A stretch of DNA of 64,000 nt from Lithospermum erythrorhizon (Eukaryota > Streptophyta > Magnoliopsida > Boraginales > Boraginaceae). Numbering within the stretch: position 1 is the first letter of the stretch; the number at the start of each line of letters is the position of its first letter. Location of the stretch: the NCBI GenBank assembly GCA_019722365.1, contig JADFUC010000085.1:496001-560000 (forward strand), read 5' to 3'. Shown here in pieces: positions 39,601-51,394 of the stretch. The position numbers and the translations under genes are program-made. The notes under the pieces are model-generated. The model did not search any database, was not told the DNA's origin, and saw only the letters and a list, made by a program, of their open reading frames with translations.

Positions 39601-41430
39601 TGTGGAAGAAACGAATGACGAAATGATATACTTACGTGTTAAATGACTTGTTTATTGCTCCCAAACAAACACAAATGGAGTCAGACGGAGCGTAAAACTA
39701 ATGTAGTATTTCTCGGATGACTACAATATATGAATTATTAAAAGTCACAATCGAAATGATCGAAAGTGTTTATAAACTAAGAAACAACATAAAACCGCTT
39801 ATTAAAAACAAACACAAGCAAATTCTATTGTTTTGAAACAAACACGGTGCTAATTCGCTTATTTCAAAACAAATAATGTGAAAATTCATTGTTTCTAATC
39901 GATTTAATGGAAAATTAAAGCTATCAAATCAAGTCATTTTTGTAGGCAACTCTGGGTGACCTGCTAAAATAGCAAATTGTCCCTGGGTAAAGTCAAGTAG
40001 ACAACGACTATCGCGATGCTTGTTTTCCTTTGCAAGCAATTTCCTTTCTAGTGTTTGTTTATAAACACGGGTAGTTATAATGAAAGTTTCATACGTTATT
40101 TGATTGAAAAAAGAACGCATTTTAATTCGCTACTTAGTCTCGCTCGCATGAATATTAAAATAAATCAATAACATGTATTTGATCAATCTCGAGTAGTTAC
40201 GATTTTATCAGTTTTATTTAAACCCAACTTTACCGATTACTAGTCCAATCGCCCATTTAATTATACCCCGTCACTCAAGTTAGTAAATGAAAATCGTGAA
40301 GATCAATTTCGACATGTTTCGGCGTAATTTAGTAACCGTGGCTGCTATGCACCGTAGTGAACTTCAAGAACTTGTTCTAGCAAATAGAACATTACATCAT
40401 GGGTCCCAAGCTCTAAGCAAATCTGACCGAACAAAAGCGGGAGTCACGCTTCTAATAGTCATGACTAGTACGTAGAAAGAGAAAAACAGGATGCCATTGC
40501 AAAAAATTTGTTTCTTTTGCAAAAGAATAAGTACTTCTTTGACTTAAGGCCGGCTCACAACACTCAAGACGCGGGATTCATCCGTACCTCCCATGCCATG
40601 CCCATACATATCCTCACGAGCAATGCCTAGACAGACCTATAACACAAACACGTATGACACGGCACTACTTAGAGGTCATCGGGGTCGACGAGTACAAACA
40701 AAAACCCTTCACTAAGATAAGTTACGCCTTTCCTCGAATACGGTAGAGGAAAATTACAAAGTTGAGTTTCGACGCTCCGTGCATTATTTCATAACTGGTA
40801 AGGCCACGCGCATTGTCATTTGATCGACTTGCTTTGACAAACGACCGACAAAGTTGTTCCTGTGATCCCAATAATCATCTATGTCAACGCACATTGAGCA
40901 ATATGTTCTGGGGCGTAGCATCACCTCAACCCAGACGCTTACCGTGACGCAACGATTCAAACAACACTGTAAGAGCCATATCGGCGCCTAACGGTATGAA
41001 ACGAGGCGCACGGGAAACACGTAATATTCCGAAAGATCGAGGTCGGTACCGATCGATCGATTATCGCCGGGCCGTCGTAGATATCGCTCGCACGGAAAGC
41101 AACACGCTTGGCCCATTTTCATAATTATTAATTCATTCTTATGTAATTAATAATTTAATGCATACTTATATAATTAATTATTTAATTCATTTTATGTAAT
41201 ACTATTTAATTGATTCTTTATGTAATTAATTTGTATTTTTCTTTTAAATACGATTAATTATTTAATTCATTTTATATGCTTTATATTTAAAACGCATTAA
41301 TCTAATAACATGTTTCTTAGCTAACAAGCGAATTAAACTAAGGTTTAGTTTCTTATAAACCTGAAAATAAGTAGCTTGTTACAAGCAAATAAAGAACTTT
41401 GTTTCTTTAGAATAGCATATAAAAAACCTC
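33601..41430. repeat. Decayed repeat region with related segments
   Basis: No gene. The segment at 37145-38560 (open at TTGATCAATCTCGA, then TTTAGTAACCGT, later CGCACGGAAAGCAACGC, then ATGTAATTAATTATTTAATT repeats) has a diverged partner at 40170-41290 with the same order of motifs. A second related pair lies at 36365-36640 and 39095-39420 (TACTTACTTGTTAA, then AATTTCATAAGAAATAACTA). Minus-strand translations show only short broken frames. The parent element is not identified. GC-rich islands (34.4-34.6, 35.2-36.3, 37.3-38.0, 40.5-41.1 kb) probably mark its old coding parts. Confidence 0.6.
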
Positions 41431-41627
41431 GGGGTTAACAGTTACTGTTCGTTCGCTGCGCAACCGCTCATTTCAGATTTCGCTTTAAATTGCTTTGCCA
41501 CAGATATCGATCCCACAGCGAGCCCATGGTTGTTAACATATGTACCTGACTGTTATACACATTACACAGTTGACAATTGAACATTGTGTTTCGATAGTTG
41601 TACATGCGGACAAACTAGCGCCAAAAC

Positions 41628-44216
41628 ATGCTCCTCTCCAAAACAGTCACCCTTTTCCCTTTTCCTGTGGGAGCTTGCATCAAACACCTTCCAAACACAC
41701 CAAAACCTCCATTTCATATCATCAAATTCATCAAGAACACAACCACTTTTGCTTTAAAAGCTTCTCATTTTCAAACATTAACACCTAATCAGAAACACCA
41801 AGTTCATCAGGTACAATGATTTCATATTTTCATTTATATATTACTTATTCTTGAAAATGTTAAATTTATACTCGCTTTGTAAAATGTAGTTACATGGGAT
41901 TCTTTATGATCAAACTTTGAGGTGTTAATGAACATCATAATCATTGAGGTGTGTTATTTTATGAGGGTAAAAGGTAGTGTTCATCATTCATTGTATTATA
42001 ACACGTGTTTCAAAATGTTCCGTTTCATCACTCATGTTTAACAAATGCGTAATTTTGGTCCTACAGTAGATTTTCCGTTAGTGCACAATGATGATTGGGG
42101 ATTATCACCTCCTGTTGCTTCTTCTTAAAGGAAGGACGTGTATACCATCGGTGTGAGTATCATGGATAGAGTTCTTGTAGTTCAATTATGATTACCATTG
42201 TTATGGTTACTTCCGCTTCCTTGAAAAAGGAAAAAGTGAAATTTTCGCGTCATTATACTACTACGATACATTTTCACCAAATATTATAATCTTTATAAAG
42301 ATATCTAAAAGTTCAAAGTCGAAAGTCAAAATTGGACTTATCGTATTGAGATGAGAGAGTTAGTAGTAATTTGTACTTTTGTTCTAAATGTGCAGAAAAT
42401 GAACTTGACGGCAGTGAAAGATGAAAATGAGATTATGGAGAGGCATATTGAGGATTCTTTAGCACTTATTGAACCTATAAGGAGTTCCTATCTCGAGCAT
42501 TGTGGAAATTCGTGGGAAAATCTGAGAATCATTGATGTTGGGACTGGTGCAGGACTTCCGGGAATGATCTTAGCAATTGCTTGTCCTGGTAAAAATATTC
42601 AAAGAGATGACTTCTTCGAATTTAATTATAAGATTTAATTAATCTCATGTGTTGATGGTTGTATAAAGGGTGGAGAGTGACTTTATTGGAGTCAATAAAT
42701 AAGAGATGTGTGTTCATGGAGCATGTTGCTGGTGTCACTGGTTTGTTGAATGTACAAGTTGTACGAGACAGAGCTGAGGTACCAACTCTTGGTTTATAAG
42801 ATTCAAAAGGCGTTATATTTAGATTTATTTCGTTAACAATATGATTATGATCTTAATATTTAGCCAGTTAATGTTGGATGGATTTTTTTTTTATATCGTG
42901 TTCAGCTTGTTAAAGTTGATAATTCTGATGATCCTATCTAACCTGGAATCCATCCTATAAACGAGGTATTTGATATATGATGGGCTTGCGACCTACTATG
43001 ATCTTGATCTTTTGCAAGTTATTGTTGGATCATCTGCTTGCTATAGTTGTTAGATGGTCTGATCTTAGCATTATCCATATGTGTTGAACATTGCTCTCAC
43101 TTATTCATTAGACGTATTGATAGATGGGTATAAATTCTCACCTTTGACCCATGACCTTTCTCAAAGCTGGTTTTCTCAAGGTTCTACTGGATTGGAGTCC
43201 TAGCAATGCATTTCTCTGCAGTAATAATATCTAAAGCATTGGTGGTATTGGATATTATTTGTCAGTTAGCCACATGTTTGTTCTGTTATGTTTGGGTGCT
43301 TATGATCGTATTCCTGACTTATTATTTATGCTTAAATGCTTAAGCGCATCGAGAGAACATGGCAGGGCAGTTGATCAGCTAATATTGTTGCATGTCTTAT
43401 AAATGTACATGTTTTATTTTCTTAAAATTTATATCTTATTATAACTCTTTGTATATTGCAGAGTTTAGGACAGCATACTGAATACAGAGAAGTATTTGAC
43501 GTTGCCGTGGCCAGAGCTGTTTCCGAGATGAGAATATTAGGTAAATGCTTACACTTTCTTCATTGTGTACTTAGTTTCTGTATGAAGTATACGACGACTG
43601 AGATTTTGTTACATATTCAGCTGAGTACTGCCTTCCCTTAGTGCGTGTTGGTGGACTATTTGTGGCTGCAAAAGGGCACGATCCTCAGGTGTGTTCTGAA
43701 ATATATGCATACTTATCAAATAGATGTGGAAGAGATCAGTTTTGTGTTTTATTACCCACTTTCTGGTTTGGAATATATACTTATTATCTCGTTCAAATGT
43801 GTACTTAGGAAGAGGTTAGACAAGCAAAGAAGGCCATTACTTTGATGGGTGCCTCATTGTTACAGACACACCCTGGTATGTTTTCTCTGTTGTCCGATAT
43901 GAAAAAATAGAAAAGTGAAATATAACAATCTTATAATCACTTTGGGACCTTCCCCCTTTGCAAATATTGACTTCAACAATCTCATGAAAATATGCTACAC
44001 GTCTTGGAATAAGAAAGCACATTTGACTCTTATTTTCTAGGAACACCATTTCTGATGTACGTTTTTTAACCAATAAGTTATGTTACTGCTTATCTGGATG
44101 CAGTTAAATCATTCAGCAAATATGGACAGAGAACTGCCGTTATTTGCCTGAAGGATGGCCCAACCCCAAGAAAGTATCCTCGTGACCCAGGTACTCCCGC
44201 GAAGGCACCTCTGTAG
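41628..44216 (+). CDS. rsmG: 16S rRNA (guanine-N7) methyltransferase RsmG/GidB, plastid-type
   Basis: Seven exons: 41628-41810, 42396-42588, 42669-42778, 43462-43540, 43621-43688, 43809-43875, 44104-44216; GT-AG, phase kept, 270 aa. The N-terminal 50 or so residues (MLLSKTVTLFPFPVG, basic and Ser/Thr/Pro-rich) look like a plastid transit peptide. Then KMNLTAVKDENEIMERHIEDS, the SAM-binding [73 protein letters not shown], and the tail TPRKYPRDPGTPAKAPL. All are GidB landmarks. Bacterial RsmG methylates G527 of 16S rRNA; the plant protein is expected in chloroplasts. The short helix LYVxxLLxWN normally before KMNLTAV is absent from the joined exons; an undetected microexon in intron 1 would explain it. 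Confidence 0.92.
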
Positions 44217-45109
44217 TAAAAGTAATTTGTAGAGCTTTTTTACTCGTTCTTACAAGCAACCCCTTCAAGAAAAACTTGAGCCTGAAACTTCATTGGTTAT
44301 ACATGCCCTTGAAAAAAGCTCCCGGAAAGGTCACGCAAACAAGTGAACAACCACCAAATAGCTCAAGTTTGATTTTAGGTGAACAGATGCTATGCAAGTA
44401 AAGGTCAGAACCCTGAATGGTTGAGCACGAGAAAAAGTTTTTGATTCGACACAAAGATGTGTATAGCTTAGAAGATATACAAGTATCTGCTCATGCAATA
44501 GGTTTGGCTAGTGGTATTTAGTATAGTATCAGCCTAGAACAGTTCAATATTTTCCTGTAAATACGGTTAAGTTATTTGTAAAACATGCTATGTACTTGAA
44601 TTGATGATTATTGTACCCCTTACATGGGGTTTTGATTATTGACCATTGTTTACAAATTTGTTTTTGACCATCGGTTTACATTTATTTCCATTGCTTTTGT
44701 TTCCATCATTGCGTTTGCATTTTAGTTTTTATCGGTTGCCTCTACAATGCAGCAAAATCATAAATAATCCACGTTTCATGTTTCATGTTCATAAGTTAGT
44801 GTAACATAGAATATCATATAACAATCTGCATGAGTACATACAAATAAAAATGCACTTGTCATGTTATAATACGGAGTATTTTATTAGGCAAAAAAACATA
44901 CATCAGTACATACTATTTAATAAAAAATTGCATGTAAAAATACAGTAAAACATGAAACCCCATTCATGAAAAATGGGGAAAAAGTATCCAGGGGCCCTAT
45001 ACATGATTAAGATACTTGTAAGTTGAAGGCACAAAGTGGAAAATATAGCAAGTGCTAAAGAATATATATAGACTTCGGCAGAGAGGAGGGTATCATATTC
45101 TAGTTGAGA
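44217..45109. other. Convergent 3' flanks of rsmG and CASPL
   Basis: No coding region. It holds the 3' UTR of each convergent gene. A small palindrome AATACGGAGTATT lies near 44869, of the type found in miniature elements, without a closed element. Confidence 0.5.
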
Positions 45110-48100
45110 TCAACTTGTGTCCTGGTTGCAGAGATTGTAACCAGATATAAGAGAGCTTATAGCAAAAGCGAAAAAGGCCAGGAATGACATCCCAACAGAT
45201 GCAGTCGCCATATCGGTGAATGTATCTTTCCCCCAATTAGTTACCCAGTCGTCCACCCTAGTTGCCGCTGAAGATGACGCTGACATCAGAAGATAGGCCA
45301 GTATCTGAAAGTTTTCACAAACAAAATGAAAAGACTATCAGAAGTATTTTATACGGAGTACTTAATAAGAGCAAGTTAAATGTGAGCAAACTCCGACAAC
45401 ACAGACAAACTATACTTTAACAAGCTACAATATACACGAATGCAAAGAAATCTAATTGAGCTAAGGTTCCTCCTGTATCATGCCCATGACAGAAAAGATA
45501 CATGTTCTCGCCATATCATATTAGACGATTGGGTTTACAAAAATATGTGGGGTGATGTGCATTGGAAATCCATGATAGAACACTTGCCTGATCCATCAAG
45601 AATTCAAAATGATAGCGTAGATGGTGTGATATAATGTGTTTCCCAGAAGCCAAATTGCAAGATAAATCGAATGCTTGAAATCCAGCATACACAAAGCCAA
45701 TTACATTCATGGCCAGACAGTATCTGCAGCAGGAAAATGAACTTAGTAAATACGCAAATACTACAATAAATTGGGAAGGAAATGGAAATACTCTGTAGAA
45801 GATAGTAAATAAAAGAGGGCCTGACTCAATATACAATAACAAATTCTTACTCCTATCATACAGATAATTCAAGCAAGAATCTTATCAGGAAAATGCAAAA
45901 TAAATTAATGAAGGTTCACATTCCGACAAAGTTACAGTAACGGCTTCTTGATGAGTAATAGTGAACACATCAACTTGGAAATACATGTTTGCAAATAAAC
46001 ATCGCCTTGTTTATACCTACTTCTGTCACTATAGCTGAAGGAAAATCTACATTCACTCATCAGTCATCACGCAATTCAGGTGAATAATTTGCAGGTTCTC
46101 AGAAACACACCTAAGGGATCTCATAAAAAACAGTCAAAACTATTGCAAGTGGACCAGGGAAACTGAATGTACTTGATGCACTTTCGACATCTGTATCACA
46201 CCATCATCGTTCAAAATCAATTATCAAGCAGATAATAAGTAATTACAGAGTCTAAAGCCAGACTGAAATAACCTACTAGACCCATGCCATTAAATGTCAA
46301 TGACCTTGAGAATATGTTATTATCTCTTATTCTCATCCTGAAATGAAGTTGTGCACATAATAGACACACTCACCATCCATCAAACTATCATAATAAACTT
46401 CACATAGAAACACAAAGACTAACAAATCAATTAAAGTAAGCCACTTTCAAAACATCATTTATTTTAAACACACATCAGAATTCACCATAGATTACATACT
46501 CAATACAACAACCGCTTGAACATAACACGTTTCCTTCGATACATGTACTATCCTACATGGAAATATTACATGTCTTGTCCACCAAGAAAGGAGATGACTC
46601 ATGAAGGGCCTATTAGCTTCTTTGCTTTCTAAGCTTACTTATTCATCAAAGCATCTTATTTCAGATATTATATTTAAGCTCATGCTCTATATAACAGTGC
46701 ATCATCAGACAGATATAACACAACAACAAAAACAATGTCAAAAGATATTATTCTCCTTGTTTGTTATTCTCTGCCTATTTACTTTATTATTGGGCTATAT
46801 TTATAACACGTTATCACTTATCAAAGTTCTCTCTTCCACCTAATCTATTCCCACGCATACCGTCTCTCAAATTCTTCTCTGCTAGTTCTCGGTTAAGGAA
46901 AGTTTTGGTATTTAAGCCAGCCCCACAAGACACCTACTTTCCTAAAAACTTACCCGGTATGATTTTCAATTCTCTCACAGGAGTCCACCAACAACATGGA
47001 TAAAGCTGAAAATACTCTCTGGGCAGATACAGTAACAACTCATACCTTACATCCTAAAAGATAAAGAATATTTTCTTATTTGATAACACGTTAAGCAAGT
47101 ATTATTACAATATCAAGTAGTACAAAATTGATCAAGGCTATAAGAACTAACATAATATGCTCCCCCGAGGAACACAATTTCATATTAAAGATGCATTGTA
47201 TTCCTCTAAGTCTCAAAGAAACTTAATCAGTTTCAAAGACATACGCCAAAATGGCTATCACATTGAGACGACAAGTGAAGGAGGAATGAAATTTCTCAAT
47301 ATTACAAGCATAATATCTGGTAAAAAGACCACGCTTAGAAAATTACCAAAGATCGGCTACGCTGAAGTTGTACTATACGCATATTTCGAGTATTAAACAC
47401 ATGTGCTATCAAACCAAAAGTTCGAGAATCAATATGAGTTTATTGTTTCGGCATGACCGGTTAGCTATCCCAAAGTGGATCAATTCATGACATGCTAAAA
47501 ATAATTGAAAACTCTCTTTAGGACACCCATCGAAGAAAGGCCGACACCTCTCCAATCGAAAGAATTTGTACTTTGTCAGACGTTTTCAAGGTAAACTCAT
47601 TATCGACTCCAACTAACAAAAAGTGTGGAAATAAATGTCCAAAATTTTTGGAACGTATGTAAGTTGATATTATAATGCTGTGGTCATCACATCGCAGGCG
47701 TGGAACATTTAGATATTTCAGTCCTTATCGACGATCAACAAAGATGGTCACACGTATCCCTAGTCAAGTTTTACTCAGAATCCGGACAAGCCATGACTAT
47801 TTTGTTCTAAAATTATTCTCGATTAAGGGCACATTTCCTCGAATATCCAATCAAAAGATACGACTTATCAATGTCTCGTGAGTTTACCTCCCAAGCTTTA
47901 ATGATTATTGTTTATCGGAATCGATGTTGAACACCCCGTAACATGTTCATACACAAAATGGTCTTCGTCAATCATTTATTAAACGCCTTCAATTTGGACA
48001 GCACTACTCACGAACGAAACTCCCAAGCATTTCGTCGGGCATCGCTTATACCGCAGACGTTAAAGAAACATCTCTATTCGCATCAGGCCAACAAGTTATC

Positions 48101-51100
48101 ATACAACATCCCCTTTACAATTGGTTTCGGGTTAGGAACCTAATATTTCCCATCTAAGAATATTTGGAAGTGCGGTATATGTCCCTATTACTCCACCACA
48201 ACGCACTAAGAGTCCTCAAAAGGAGGTCGAATTTATGTTGGTTTCGAGTCTACATCCATAATAAAATATTTTGGAATTCAGACGGGAGAATTTATTTATC
48301 AAGCCACATTTTAAGATTGTCACTCGACTCTAATCACACTTCCCAATATTGGGAGTAGTAAGTACTGAGAAATATTAGTTTGGAATGAATTATCATTATC
48401 TTATTCGATCCTCTATTAAAACAACGTGAACTAGAAGTTCAAAAGATACCCATTTACAAGTGTTTAGCTAATAAACCCGCTAAATGCTTTTTCTGGGACC
48501 CTAAAGGCGTTACTAAATCACACATACCACCAAGAAATGCCCGATTTTAATCATGTCCCCGAAGTGACCCAATAGTATCGCTGACGAGTCTAAAGACGGC
48601 ATTTAAGTCAGTGGTAGACCAATCGGTTCCAAGAATAAGAATCCTCGAAAAGAAATGAGCAATCACCATAATGGGTCAAAAAGAGGATACAACAAATACC
48701 GTAAGAATCTCAACTCATAATCGATAATTTGGTTCCGTAATAACTTCAAAATTTGGGAATTAATAACAATGAAAAGATCTCGATAAATTATATTATGAGC
48801 GGGACGCGTGGAACAGAATAAGATACACGCCGATTTATAAATTCCTCATGATAATATAGTTACCGAATGCTGACGTGGATTTAAAATGGTGATCATGAAC
48901 CAAAGTCTCAGATGAATGCAGACGCAGGAATGATCGCCAAAATGGAAATAGGCAATCGAAGTCCCTCAATTGAAATTACTTAAGCAACGAAAGGTTTGAC
49001 CTCAGTCCGTACACCAAATCGTGCTCAGCTGGGATCTAAACGGGGTATTTGTGTAAACGAATGAAATGGTGAATTGCCAGTATTGGGCAAGCCAGAATTT
49101 CAAGTGATTTTCGCAGTTACTCAAGATTACATTGATTATAAGGAGACATTATTCGGCCGGCGGACGCAACAACCTTCGATATTTAATTAGCCTTAGCAAA
49201 GATACGTATGACTCGATTTGCGCCTAATGGACGTCAAGTACGCCTATCTATACGGGTATTTTTGAAAATGTCATTTATATGAAACTCCCGGAAGGATTAC
49301 ATTTGCCTGAAGCACATGGTTCAAGTTCTCGAGAACATTTTTCTATAAAGTTGAATAAGTCCTCATACGGATTAAAGCAGTCTGGGCGAATGTGGTATAA
49401 TCGCCTAAGTGAAGATTTAACCAAAGAGGGTTATAAGAATGATCTTACATGTCCTTGCATTTTCAGTTTAAAAAGACGAAAGAAGTTTGGTCATAATTGC
49501 AAATATATTTGATGACGAAATATACTGAACTACCTAAGAACTTCCAAAACTGGTAAACCGCTAGTTAAGCGAATTTGAGATTTAAAGATTCGACAAACAA
49601 AAAGCTTTTGTTCTGACTACAAATAAAACACTCGAGTAAAGGAATACTTGTATACAATAAACTTATGCGAAAAAGATCTTAAACAATTTCTTATGGATAA
49701 GTCACATCCATCGAGCACCCTCATGGTTTCAAGCTCACTGGGACGCGAACAGCACTCCATTCAGCTCAGAGAAAATAATGCAAAACTACTTTTGGTCCCG
49801 AATACCTTTATTTATGCTATTGAGCACTAATGTATCTTCACCATGCATACAAGACCAGACATATCATTTGTCAAGTTAATCTATTAGCAAAGATATGTTT
49901 TACATCAACTCAAGCGCATCGAAACGGAGTTAAACAAATTCTCTGCTACCTTAGAAAATAACGGATACGTGGATTGTTTCTATTCAAATACCTCCAAATT
50001 GAGCTAATCTGATACGCGCGACGTTGATATCTATCTCGATCCCCATAACGGAGATCACGGATCGGATATTTATTCACTAGCCGCGTGGAATGACTATTTC
50101 ATGATCTATCTATGAAACAAACTATTTCTTACCACATCATCGAACCATGTCGAAATATTGGCAACACACGGCTGATTTCAACATTCAAAGTTATCCAAAA
50201 AAAGATGGGACTACGCCGACTGCCGGACGCCAAGCCGACGTATTCAATAGACATCAGATTTTTCTTAAATCGAGGTTTTGTCCTAAAATTTAATTTTCCT
50301 GAGCAAGATTTTTAATGGCATAAACATTATGCCAGACAAGCCGGTATTAACGACTTTTCCTTTCACCGAATTTTTATCTCCGCACGGATTTTTACTATTA
50401 AGCGCTTTAATCTAGACATATATTAGTTAATTAGACATCCAAGCAGAAGTATTATAATTTATCATTTGTTTAATCTATTAGGTTTCGCTTTCTAAGTTAC
50501 TTATCCATCAAGTAATTGCTTTTGTATATTATATCGAAAGTTCTTATAACAAGACTATCAGACAGATACAACACAACAACAAAGTTAATAAAAGATATTA
50601 TTCTCTCCCTCGCTTCATTTATTTCATTATTAGTTATATTTATAACACTATCCATATATAAATCATATAATGACATTCTGCCATAATATGAACACATATG
50701 TACATATGTAACTATGCCTATAGTCCTATACTCCTTATATCGATCAAACGAATCACCAGCCCAACCCTGAGCCTTATCAGCAGCCATAACAGAAACAGAC
50801 ACCAAACAAACAACATCCTCACACACCACATACCCTAAACATGCCAATCACTGATCATAACGAACTTCACAGAGAAACACAAGAGCCACTTACAGAACAT
50901 AAGATTCTTTACGTAAACAGTACAATGCATCACAATACTACATACATTAACTGAAACTATAACTTGTCATCCTACAAGCAAATCTACATATGTGACCATG
51001 CATACATATACTCCCTAAATAGATCAAAGGAATCACAATTACAGCCCTGTCTTATGAGCAGCCATAACCTACATACTTAATACAAATAACGAACTTCATA

Positions 51101-51339
51101 GCCAAACAAACAACAACCTCACATACCTTAAACATGCCAACGACTGATCATAACGAACTTTGCAGAGAAACACAAAAGCCATTTACAGAACATCAGATTC
51201 TTTAAAGTACACAATCATCACAAACTACATACTTAATACAAATAACCGTATTGACAGCCCACAAGTCTGCATATATAATTCACATTACTACAATACTACA
51301 TACATTAACTGAAACCACAACTAGCCATCCTACAAACAA

Positions 51340-51394
<55 letters not shown>

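Larger units (their letters stand above)
46554..50647 (+). mobile_element. Ty1/copia retrotransposon remnant in CASPL intron 1
   Basis: A pair of related ends, about 46554-46808 and 50413-50647, share CTATTAG, GCTTTCTAAG, ACTTATNCATCAA, CAGACAGATA, ACACAACAACAAA, AAAGATATTATTCTC and a TATTTATAACA end. CTATCC flanks both sides (46548-46553 and 50648-50653), a possible target duplication. Inside, sense to the window, are pieces of pre-integrase, integrase, reverse transcriptase and RNase H in copia order. No gag is recognised. All frames are broken. It is antisense to the host gene. Confidence 0.8.

Noticed and set aside
40760..40965. Minus-strand stretch reading DIDDYWDHRNNFVGRL with about 60 codons open
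   Set aside because: Suggestive of a transposon-borne domain, but too short and without a matching neighbour to name.
44866..44882. AATACGGAGTATT palindrome as a complete miniature element
   Set aside because: No second end or target duplication could be found; similar short strings at 11101, 21480 and 45355 are equally isolated.
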